A DNA stretch of 14,780 nt from Firmicutes bacterium CAG:882 (GCA_000435595.1 FR895348.1:1-14780), one strand, 5' to 3'; numbered from the stretch's first letter, positions 8,412 to 14,507 are shown. Notes: a model not told the origin generated them from the letters alone. Program-made: numbers and translations.

Positions 8412-9121
8412 TGGAGCCTTATGTAATTGCCTTAATAGCAATAGGTGGCTTTGCCCTTTATCTGATAATCGTCATGGTGTGTTTATATGAGAAAGGGTGT
8501 CTTGTCAAAATTCATCCGATGAATAAGCACAAGGAGGGACAAATTAAAGTTGCTTGTGTAGGGGACAGTATTACTTACGGCAGTTATCATCTCACGAAAA
8601 GAAATTATCCTGCCGTGTTGTCGAAAATGCTCGGCGCTGGGTACTGTGTAAACAACTTCGGCTTTTCTGGGCGCACGGCTATGAAAGACGGAGATATGCC
8701 CTATGTGAAAGACAAGAACTATAAAAATAGTCTTGCTTTTATGCCCGATAAAGTAATTATCATGTTCGGCACAAACGACAGCAAGCCCTATAATTGGAAA
8801 GGCGCAGAAGCGTTCAAAACTAATTTGCTTGAAATAATAAACGCATATAAGGCGTTACCAACGTCGCCTGAAATTTATCTGCTTGCACCTTCGCCTGTAT
8901 GGGGATTAAAAGGTAAGCCTGTAAAGTTCGATATCGACGCCGAAGTTATTGCAAAGCAAATCAGAACGGCGGTTAAAGAGATGTGTTCGGATTACGGATA
9001 TAATTTCATTGATATGTATTCCGTATTCGACAATAAGCCCGAACTGTTCCAAGACGGAGTGCATCCAAACGTGGCAGGGGCAAAACTCTTTGCCGAAACC
9101 GTATATGCAAAAGTAAAATAA
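8411..9121 (+). CDS. Membrane-anchored SGNH/GDSL esterase
   Basis: This 236-residue SGNH-hydrolase-fold esterase probably removes acetyl or other acyl groups from a carbohydrate. Block I is VACVGDSITYG with the nucleophile Ser53. The block II glycine is in NNFGFSGRTA, block III is MFGTNDS with Asn122, and block V is DGVHPN with Asp215 and His218, so the catalytic set is complete. Residues 4-25 are a single hydrophobic segment followed by a charged stretch and no obvious cleavage site, suggesting an N-terminal membrane anchor. The side on which the catalytic domain lies cannot be fixed. The ATG overlaps the symporter stop as TAATG, and the Shine-Dalgarno is weak and distant (CGGAG, 8393-8397), so it is probably translated by coupling. 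In this context it likely de-esterifies the same substrate that the GH2/GH3 enzymes hydrolyse. The family also contains lipases and peptidoglycan esterases. Confidence 0.88.
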   Translation: MEPYVIALIAIGGFALYLIIVMVCLYEKGCLVKIHPMNKHKEGQIKVACVGDSITYGSYHLTKRNYPAVLSKMLGAGYCVNNFGFSGRTAMKDGDMPYVKDKNYKNSLAFMPDKVIIMFGTNDSKPYNWKGAEAFKTNLLEIINAYKALPTSPEIYLLAPSPVWGLKGKPVKFDIDAEVIAKQIRTAVKEMCSDYGYNFIDMYSVFDNKPELFQDGVHPNVAGAKLFAETVYAKVK

Positions 9122-9145
9122 AGTATTTGTTTGGAGGCCGGAACA

Positions 9146-11533
9146 TTGTCGATAATATCAGAAATCATTAAACTTCACAATAAGTTGTCGCAAAAGTCTG
9201 TTTTCGAGGTGGACGACGGGATAACTTCGTGCGATGAAATAATAGAGCTTTGCCGTAAAGCAACCGCAGAGGGTTGTGTGTTGCTTAAAAATGACGGTAC
9301 GTTACCGCTTGGCAACCAGCAATTCGCACTTTTCGGAAGATGTCAGATCAATACTTTTTACGTCGGATACGGAAGTGGCGGCGATGTGAAGCCGCCGTAC
9401 AAAGTGTCTATACTTGAAGGTTTACGGGCAGGCGGGGCAAATCTCGACAGCCAAGTGGCGGAGACCTATGAGCATTGGACGAAAAACCATATCCCCGATG
9501 AAGGGTATTGGGGACATTGGCCAATGTGCTACAAGGAAATGCCTGTAAAAGACGAGTTCATTGCATCTGCGGCAAAACGGAATACAACGGCAGTCGTTGT
9601 AATCGGCAGAGCCGCAGGCGAGGACAGAGAGAATAAAATCGAGAGGGGTAGTTGGTACTTAACAGATGTGGAAGAAAATCTGCTTGCCCTTGCGCGCAAA
9701 TATTTCAAAAAAGTCTGCGTGATAATCAACAGCGGTTCGATAATGGACGTAACCCGTATTGAAAAACATAAGCCCGATGCGCTTATGTTCGTATGGCAAG
9801 GCGGTCAGGAAACGGGTAACGCCGTAGCGGATGTATTGCTCGGAAAAGTATCGCCGAGCGGTAAACTTACCGATACGATTGCGAAAATCGAAAATTATCC
9901 ATCGTACAAATATTTCGGGAACAAAAAATACAACAATTACGCCGAGGATATATACGTCGGTTACAGATATTTCAACACTTTTGCAAGGGATAAAATTATC
10001 TATCCGTTTGGCTATGGTTTAAGTTATACAAAGTTTGAAATATCCGACTGTAAAGTAAAACAAACTGTGAAAACTGCGGTTACCGTAACATTTGCCATAA
10101 AAAATGCGGGCGGCTTTACGGGCAAGCAAGTTGTGCAGGTTTATCTGTCCGTACCGCAAGGCAAGCTCGGAAAACCGTCGAGAGAGTTGGCGGCTTACGT
10201 TAAAACAAAAGAGCTTGCCCCTAATGAAACGCAAAGTTTGTCCGTAACGGTAGAATTAAAAGATTTTGCATCGTTCGACGATACAGGAATATCGGGTTAT
10301 AAAAATTCTTTCGTGCTTGAAAGCGGGGAATATAAGATTTTCATCGGCGAGAACGTAAATGAAGTAAAGCAGATTTTTGTGATTAATCTTGAAAAAACGG
10401 TGTTGATAAAGGCTTGCGAAGAAGCCTGTGCGCCGAGATATTCTTATAAGCGTATGGTAAACGCAAACGGTTTGCGCTATGAGGACACGCCCGTTGCAAC
10501 CGTGAATTTGCGGGAATGTTTGCAAAGTCGTTTGCCTGAAACTCTCAAAGGAAAAGGAAATACATACTTCAAATTGCAGGACGTAATAGACGGAAGGATT
10601 ACTCTTGACGAATTTGTTGCAGAGTTTACGCCCGAAGAATTGGAAGCAATCACACGCGGTTCGCTTTATATGATGAATTCGCCTTACGGTCCGAAAGGCA
10701 ACGCGGGTACTTTCGGGGCGAGCTGTCAGTCGCTGTTCGATAAAGGTATTCCCGCAATTTCTACAAACGACGGTCCGAGCGGAGCAAGACTGCAAGCACA
10801 TTCTACTTTGTTACCTAACGGCGTCGCTCTTGCATCGACTTTCAATGATGAGCTTGTAGAAAATCTTGCTTATGAGTTCGGTAAAGAAGTGATAGAGAGA
10901 AAATCTCATGTCTTGCTTGCGCCGGGCATCAATATACACCGCAATCCGCTATGCGGAAGAAACTTCGAGTATTTTTCGGAAGATCCGTACCTTACGGGTA
11001 AAATGGCTGTGGCTTATATAAAGGGTGTTCAAGGCGCAGGGGCAAGCGCAACACCAAAGCATTTTGCTTGTAACAATCAGGAATCGAAAAGAAGCAAAAA
11101 CGATTCCCGTGTCAGTCAAAGAGCCTTGCGCGAAATTTATCTTAAAGGCTTTGAAATCTGCATAAAAGAAGCAAAGCCCGATTGCCTTATGACTTCGTAT
11201 AACAAACTCAACGGCATTTACAATTATTTCAATTATGAGCTTGTTACGACTATCTTACGCGATGATTGGGGCTATGAAGGTTGCGTGATGACCGATTGGT
11301 GGATGAAGAGTGGAAAAAGCGAAGTGTTCAAAACTCTTGAAAATCAAGCCTATCGAGTGAGGGCGCAGGTTGACGTATTTATGCCGGGCGCACCTAATTT
11401 CGGTAGATATAAGGGCAAAAGCGACGGGACGATTTTGAAATCGCTAAAAGGTAAGGACGGAATTACGCTTGCGGAATTACAGCGAAGCGCAAAAAACGTG
11501 CTGAAACTCTGTATTAAGTATTCGGCAAAATAA
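9146..11533 (+). CDS. Second domain-inverted glycoside hydrolase family 3 enzyme
   Basis: A cytoplasmic retaining exo-glycosidase. I place the start at TTG 9146 (795 aa), because GGAGG at 9133-9137 then lies 8 nt upstream; the earlier in-frame TTG at 9131 overlaps that ribosome site. The order is again permuted: sandwich domain first (EGCVLLKNDGTLPL near residue 45; GGQETGNAVADVLLGKVSPS), FnIII-like domain in the middle (after YPFGYGLSYTKFE), TIM barrel last. The likely nucleophile is Asp717 in CVMTDW. NDGPSGAR, APGINIHRNPLCGRNFEYFS and PKHF supply the sugar pocket, and Glu159 in RAAGED is an inferred acid/base candidate. It lacks the 50-residue barrel insertion of the first GH3 and differs after the nucleophile, so a different linkage or aglycone is plausible. 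It follows the esterase after 24 nt and ends the intact operon. Confidence 0.92.
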   Translation: MSIISEIIKLHNKLSQKSVFEVDDGITSCDEIIELCRKATAEGCVLLKNDGTLPLGNQQFALFGRCQINTFYVGYGSGGDVKPPYKVSILEGLRAGGANLDSQVAETYEHWTKNHIPDEGYWGHWPMCYKEMPVKDEFIASAAKRNTTAVVVIGRAAGEDRENKIERGSWYLTDVEENLLALARKYFKKVCVIINSGSIMDVTRIEKHKPDALMFVWQGGQETGNAVADVLLGKVSPSGKLTDTIAKIENYPSYKYFGNKKYNNYAEDIYVGYRYFNTFARDKIIYPFGYGLSYTKFEISDCKVKQTVKTAVTVTFAIKNAGGFTGKQVVQVYLSVPQGKLGKPSRELAAYVKTKELAPNETQSLSVTVELKDFASFDDTGISGYKNSFVLESGEYKIFIGENVNEVKQIFVINLEKTVLIKACEEACAPRYSYKRMVNANGLRYEDTPVATVNLRECLQSRLPETLKGKGNTYFKLQDVIDGRITLDEFVAEFTPEELEAITRGSLYMMNSPYGPKGNAGTFGASCQSLFDKGIPAISTNDGPSGARLQAHSTLLPNGVALASTFNDELVENLAYEFGKEVIERKSHVLLAPGINIHRNPLCGRNFEYFSEDPYLTGKMAVAYIKGVQGAGASATPKHFACNNQESKRSKNDSRVSQRALREIYLKGFEICIKEAKPDCLMTSYNKLNGIYNYFNYELVTTILRDDWGYEGCVMTDWWMKSGKSEVFKTLENQAYRVRAQVDVFMPGAPNFGRYKGKSDGTILKSLKGKDGITLAELQRSAKNVLKLCIKYSAK

Positions 11534-11592
11534 AAACGGTATTAACGGACTGATCAACCGTTCGTACATAAAAAACTAATTTGTAGGGAATT

Positions 11593-11718
11593 ATGACCAA
11601 GAAGAAAAACTTTGCCATATTGGTACTTGCAGTTTTGATGATGCTTGTCGTCGGATTATTTACAGCTTGTAACAATACATCCGAACCGCCCGAAGGTGGT
11701 TCATGTATGATGAATTAA
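11593..11718 (+). pseudogene. Truncated lipoprotein: signal peptide and lipobox only
   Basis: The ATG at 11593 begins MTKKKNFAILVLAVLMMLVV, then GLFTAC, NNTSEPPEGGS and a stop at 11716-11718. The basic start, hydrophobic core and FTAC lipobox are a textbook type II signal peptide, with the cysteine at about residue 26. A TAGGGA ribosome-like site lies at 11584-11589. It is only 59 nt beyond the GH3 stop and in the same style of sequence, so it was probably the next gene of the sugar locus, for example a surface binding protein or enzyme. After about residue 36 the DNA becomes the end of a nuclease gene in another frame. The 41-residue product would be a lipoprotein stub, and its original function is lost. 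Confidence 0.65.
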
Positions 11719-11951
11719 AATGTAAAGAGGGAGATAATCCTACACTGGGAATATTACTTTGTGCTGAGACTGATGAGGATATAGCAAGATATTCCGTACT
11801 ACACGATAACGACAGACTTTTTATGTCAAAATATCTCACATATCTGCCAACAAAGGAGCAGCTAAAAGCAGAGATAGAAAGGCAGAAAGAGATATTTTAT
11901 ATGTAGCATCCTGCATTGTCTGAAAAAGATAAAGAAGATATGAAGGAATAG
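11700..11951 (+). pseudogene. YhcG/DUF1016-type PDDEXK nuclease, C-terminal fragment
   Basis: From the ATG at 11703 the frame gives MYDELKCKEGDNPTLGILLC, then AETDEDIARYSVLHDNDRLF and YLTYLPTKEQLKAEIERQKE. This closely follows the pattern at the C-terminus of YhcG-like proteins with a PDDEXK nuclease domain (NPT-GI-LC, DIA-YS). Full-length members have over 300 residues with an N-terminal DUF1016 domain, all missing here. A TAG at 11904-11906 interrupts the frame. Reading on gives HPALSEKDKEDMKE and a second TAG at 11949-11951, directly before a terminator, so the original end was 11951 and the earlier TAG is probably a CAG-to-TAG change. It is non-functional: truncated at 5' and carrying a nonsense codon. 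It is joined head-on to the truncated lipoprotein gene. Confidence 0.8.
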
Positions 11952-11952
11952 T

Positions 11953-11992
11953 AAGGTATCAGAGAAGAAGGTTGAAAGATACCTTCTTTTTT
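11953..11992 (+). terminator. Rho-independent terminator of the YhcG-type gene
   Basis: AAGGTATC (11953-11960) and GATACCTT (11978-11985) form a perfect 8-bp stem with a 17-nt loop, followed by a run of six T (11987-11992). It lies 1 nt after the ancestral stop codon of the nuclease fragment. Confidence 0.85.
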
Positions 11993-12039
11993 GATGCCTA
12001 AAAATAATTTACGGAAACTTCATGCATGACAAAATCAAA

Positions 12040-12068
12040 TTGGCTAATACTGATTAGCAATATATAAT
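12040..12068 (+). promoter_or_regulatory. Sigma-A-type promoter with a palindromic operator in the spacer
   Basis: TTGGCT (12040-12045) and TATAAT (12063-12068) are 17 nt apart, a strong promoter match about 40 nt before the HTH gene. Overlapping the -35 and filling much of the spacer is the palindrome GCTAAT-ACTG-ATTAGC (12043-12058), with perfect 6-bp arms. A repressor bound there would block RNA polymerase, so autoregulation by the downstream HTH protein is a natural hypothesis. Confidence 0.65.
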
Positions 12069-12108
12069 ATAGACAAAACGAAAATGACATGAACGGAGGG
12101 ACAAAGAA

Positions 12109-12387
12109 GTGGAGAAGGTTATAACACTTGAGGAAGCATTAAAAAGAATTGAAGATTTAGAAAATGAAAACGCCGAGTTACTTGAAGAATTGGAATATTA
12201 TAAAAATCGTAAATTAAGTGGAAGGCAGAAGCACAATGCAAAATGGATGGCTATTTACAATGATTTTGTTGCCGGTTATGAAAGTGGAATGACTATGGTG
12301 GAGATTGCAAGAAGGAATAATGTCAGTGAGAGAACGATTTACAGGTATAAAGCGTATTATGACAAAATCACCAAAACAGAACACTAG
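12109..12387 (+). CDS. Small coiled-coil plus helix-turn-helix DNA-binding protein
   Basis: This 92-residue protein starts at GTG 12109, with GGAGGG at 12095-12100 and 8 nt spacing. Residues 5-33 are a heptad-like, Glu/Leu-rich segment (EEALKRIEDLENENAELLEE) suited to dimerisation. Residues about 36-85 contain a Hin/resolvase-type HTH (MTMVEIARRNNVSERTIYRY), preceded by KLSGRQKHN. There is no recombinase catalytic domain, so it is a stand-alone DNA-binding protein, probably a regulator in a mobile element. It is the first gene of a set with the ORF6N gene and the serine-recombinase remnant. Its promoter holds a palindrome it may bind. It appears intact, unlike most neighbours. Its target and function are unknown. 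Confidence 0.75.
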   Translation: MEKVITLEEALKRIEDLENENAELLEELEYYKNRKLSGRQKHNAKWMAIYNDFVAGYESGMTMVEIARRNNVSERTIYRYKAYYDKITKTEH

Positions 12388-12416
12388 ACCATTTTACTGG
12401 CATCAGCAAAATGGTC
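12387..12416 (+). other. Strong intergenic hairpin between the HTH and ORF6N genes
   Basis: GACCATTTT (12387-12395) and AAAATGGTC (12408-12416) are perfect 9-bp inverted repeats. Inside them CTG and CAG add three more pairs around a GCAT tetraloop, separated from the outer stem by one A-C mismatch. The stem begins at the last base of the HTH stop codon. No T-tract follows, so it is not a standard terminator. It may be an operator, a transcript-processing or stabilising element, or a partial attenuator controlling ORF6N expression. Confidence 0.6.
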
Positions 12417-12457
12417 AGATATGATGCTTTCGGACAAAAAATGAACGGAGGAGTTTT

Positions 12458-13507
12458 ATGCCAGAAGATAAAAAGAAGGAAATTGATGTTACAGTAATAG
12501 AAGTAACTGAAGAATACTTAAAAGAAAAACTCTATGAAATTAGAGGTAAAAGGGTATTGTTGGATGCTGATTTAGCAGAGATATATGGCTATGATACGAA
12601 GGGATTTAATAGACAGGTAAAAAATAATATTGAAAAATTTGATGAAGATTTTATGTTTGAACTGACGGATGAGGAATTAGAAGATTTGAGGTACAAAAAT
12701 TGTACCGCAAATATAAGTTCAAAAAGCCGCTATAATCCTCATGTATTTACAGAGCAAGGACTATATATGCTGCTGACTGTTTTAAAAGAGCCATTGGCTG
12801 TTAAACAGAGTAAGGCATTAATAAGAACCTTCAAAAGAATGAAAGATTACATATTAGAAAATCGTGATTTAATCGGACAGAGAGAATTACTTCAGTTAAG
12901 CATGGAGACTGCTAACAACAGAATTGAAATTAGTAAAATCAATTCTGATATGATATCTCTTGAAAAACAGATTTCTGATGTCGCAGAAGGCTTGAAGGAT
13001 GTAGTGACGAAATCTGAACTTGCGGATATGATGAATAGTTTTATTTCAGATGATGATGAAAAGTGGCTTATGTTTAATGCAAAATTTAGTAGTGCGGATG
13101 AGGTTTACGAGTCTATTTACAGGCAGGCAAAGTCATCAATATATGTGGTTGATAATTACATTGGTTTAAGAACGCTGGTACATCTTAAGAATTCTCCGAC
13201 AGGAGTAAATATTATTTTATTTAGCGATAATGTTGGGAATAATAAACTTCACAACATAGAATATACGGATTTCCGTAAGGAATATCCAACTGTAAAACTG
13301 TTAATGAAGAAGACAGGTGGCATATTCCATGATCGGTTTATCGTGCTGGACTATGGAACAGCGGATGAGAGAGTCTTTCTGTGTGGTGCTTCTTCCAAGG
13401 ATGCCGGGGCTAGAATAACAAGCATCGTTGAGGATTACGGAACAGCCAAATACGATTCTGTTATTGCAGGATTATTGAAAAATTCGCCATTAGTATTGCC
13501 AAAATAG
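12458..13507 (+). CDS. ORF6N-domain protein with PLD-like C-terminal region
   Basis: This 349-residue protein starts at ATG 12458, with GGAGGAG at 12447-12453. Residues about 18-105 match the ORF6N DNA-binding domain of phage and mobile-element proteins: IRGKRVLLDADLAEIYGYDT, FNRQVKNNIEKFDEDFMFEL, and FTEQGLYMLLTVLK near 97-110. A helical linker follows (about 130-195). The C-terminal part (about 200-330) contains IYVVDNYIGLRTL, GIFHDRFIVLD (His291, Asp292, Arg293) and CGASSKD (310-315), resembling a phospholipase-D-like fold in which HDR replaces the usual HxK. Only one such motif is visible, so catalytic activity would need dimerisation or may be absent. Family members occur in integrated elements, some with antirepressor-like roles; the role here is unproven. 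It follows the HTH gene after a hairpin and precedes the recombinase start by 13 nt, suggesting one transcript. Confidence 0.85.
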   Translation: MPEDKKKEIDVTVIEVTEEYLKEKLYEIRGKRVLLDADLAEIYGYDTKGFNRQVKNNIEKFDEDFMFELTDEELEDLRYKNCTANISSKSRYNPHVFTEQGLYMLLTVLKEPLAVKQSKALIRTFKRMKDYILENRDLIGQRELLQLSMETANNRIEISKINSDMISLEKQISDVAEGLKDVVTKSELADMMNSFISDDDEKWLMFNAKFSSADEVYESIYRQAKSSIYVVDNYIGLRTLVHLKNSPTGVNIILFSDNVGNNKLHNIEYTDFRKEYPTVKLLMKKTGGIFHDRFIVLDYGTADERVFLCGASSKDAGARITSIVEDYGTAKYDSVIAGLLKNSPLVLPK

Positions 13508-13520
13508 GAGTGTAAGATTC

Positions 13521-13670
13521 TTGAAGAAGAAAACAAGATGTTGCATATATACTCGTGTATCTACAGCAATTCAGGTTGATGGCTATAGTCTTGATGCACA
13601 GAAGGACAAGCTAAGAAAATATGCAGAATTTCAAGATATGGAGATTGTAGGAGAATATTCTGACATATAG
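13521..13670 (+). pseudogene. Large serine recombinase, N-terminal fragment
   Basis: From the TTG at 13521, with GGAG at 13507-13510, the frame reads LKKKTRCCIYTRVSTAIQVD, GYSLDAQKDKLRKYAEFQDM, then EIVGEYSDI and TAG at 13668-13670. YTRVST carries the catalytic serine (Ser14), and GYSLDAQK-L--YA is the N-terminal catalytic-domain signature of TnpX/TndX-type resolvase/invertase transposases. Intact members have about 500 or more residues. The homology stops right after EYSD, where an EGxSGK-like continuation is expected, so the gene has been cut by insertion or deletion at about 13665. The start is 13 nt after the ORF6N stop, so the recombinase was probably the last gene of that set. The fragment cannot recombine DNA. 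Confidence 0.85.
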
Positions 13671-13691
13671 ACCCCTTATTTTATACAAGAA

Positions 13692-13815
13692 TGGTGCGAT
13701 ACAAGTGAAAAATAGCTGTTTTAATAGGTAAAGTGGCAACCTTGGTACAAATTTCAGTGCTGTGGTTGCCGCTTTTATTATTTTGCTCGAAAACAGCGAC
13801 TTCAAAAATGCACCA
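13692..13815 (+). repeat. Nested inverted repeats forming one long imperfect stem; inner part terminator-like
   Basis: Three coaxial stems are visible. The outer is TGGTGC (13692-13697) with GCACCA (13810-13815). The middle is GCTGTTTT (13715-13722) with AAAACAGC (13790-13797). The inner 12-bp stem is 13730-13741 (AAAGTGGCAACC) with 13764-13775 (GGTTGCCGCTTT), containing one G-U pair and a 22-nt loop. The inner stem is followed by TTATTATTTTG, like a plus-strand terminator. Little else is found between the recombinase fragment and the transposase remnant. It could be the end structure of a mobile element, a MITE-like insertion or an RNA leader. Confidence 0.55.
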
Positions 13816-13849
13816 CCTTTTAACGATTAGTGGGTTATCGTTAAAAGGT
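13815..13849. repeat. 12-bp perfect inverted repeat at the transposase break
   Basis: ACCTTTTAACGA (13815-13826) and TCGTTAAAAGGT (13838-13849) are perfect reverse complements around an 11-nt spacer. The right arm lies exactly where the minus-strand transposase loses its expected sequence (it ends NAHTF and a stop). It may be a hairpin end of a mobile element or a factor-independent hairpin. Its base A overlaps the outer stem of the adjacent nested repeat. Confidence 0.65.
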
Positions 13850-14417
13850 ATGCGCATTGTGCTTACTGAATTTCAGGGAAGAGGCATTCTTTGGCAGGGT
13901 AGATAAATCCATGCTGAAGAAATCCATCGTAAACTCACGGTAGATATAGTGGAGTTTATATTCATTTTTGCCGTAATCCTTATTAAGGTCTTCCTTATCC
14001 ACCTTTTTGAGGTTGTGGAGATAATAAGGGCATTTTGGATTGACACACTTATGGATGATAAAGTGCTTGCGGTCCTTCTTTGGAATCAGAGTATTCCCAC
14101 AGTGTGGACAGCGCAGTTTCACAGCGGGGGCAGGTGCAGTCATCAGGAATGTCACATTCAGAGCGGCGGCTGACAGGACGTATCTTCTTACCATACCGTT
14201 TTTCGTAGTAAGGGATGAGTTCCTTATAAGTCCAGTCCTGACGGAAGTCGGTGACCAGAGGGAGTTCATCAATCTTGAACTTCTGGTATGTGGGGAAATG
14301 GGAATCATCGAAAGCCAACTGCTTAAGGGGGATATATCTGCAGATAAAGTTAAGAAGCCGGCAGATTTGTTTATGTTGGTATTGAATTAACTGAAGTAAA
14401 TAAAGTATAATGTCCAT
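13841..14417 (-). pseudogene. Insertion-sequence transposase, truncated and frameshifted
   Basis: On the minus strand I place the start at the ATG 14417-14415, because AAAGGAG lies 9 nt upstream; an in-frame ATG at 14423 is too close to it. The first frame gives MDIILYLLQLIQYQHKQICR up to PDDCTCPRC. Near 14116-14121 the coding sense moves to another frame, which continues KLRCPHCGNTLIPKKDRKHF, IIHKCVNPKCPYYLHNLKKV and YREFTMDFFSMDL until SKHNAHTF and a stop at 13841-13843. CPRC, CPHC and CVNPKC form zinc-ribbon-like motifs, as in the N-terminal half of clostridial DDE transposases. The catalytic DDE half is absent. An internal deletion between the first two CxxC motifs would explain the frame change. 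The exact IS family is not certain. It is non-functional debris. Confidence 0.7.
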
Positions 14418-14474
14418 GAGCATTGTCTCCTTTGTTGATAATGGTTTGTGGTGAACTCATTATACTTCAAAAAG

Positions 14475-14507
14475 GGAGGTTAATGCTCTTTTTATTTGCA
14501 AACCTCC
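14475..14507. repeat. 7-bp inverted repeat upstream of the transposase remnant
   Basis: GGAGGTT (14475-14481) and AACCTCC (14501-14507) are perfect inverted repeats around a 19-nt, T-rich spacer. They lie 60-90 nt outside the transposase start, where the end of the insertion sequence is expected. The rest of 14424-14590 shows no gene; it holds a TATAAT-like box for the transposase on the minus strand (14461-14466) and the leader of the TnpV fragment. Confidence 0.4.

Noticed and set aside
8033..8441. Two minus-strand open frames and one plus-strand shifted frame of about 120 codons at the end of the symporter gene
   Set aside because: They are shadows of the Lys/Glu-rich tail codons of the symporter.
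9131..9133. Upstream TTG start for the second GH3 gene
   Set aside because: It overlaps the GGAGG ribosome site; the TTG at 9146 has ideal 8-nt spacing.
10256..10801. 181-codon minus-strand open frame inside the second GH3 gene
   Set aside because: It is antisense to conserved GH3 sequence and shows no recognisable domain.
11535..11562. Possible terminator after the second GH3 gene (AACGG at 11544-11548 with CCGTT at 11558-11562, or AACGGT at 11535-11540 with ACCGTT at 11557-11562)
   Set aside because: The stem is only 5-6 bp and no T-tract follows. The lipoprotein start lies close downstream, so readthrough is more likely.
13611..13805. 64-residue minus-strand open frame
   Set aside because: It is antisense to the serine-recombinase fragment and runs through the nested repeats, with no recognisable motif.
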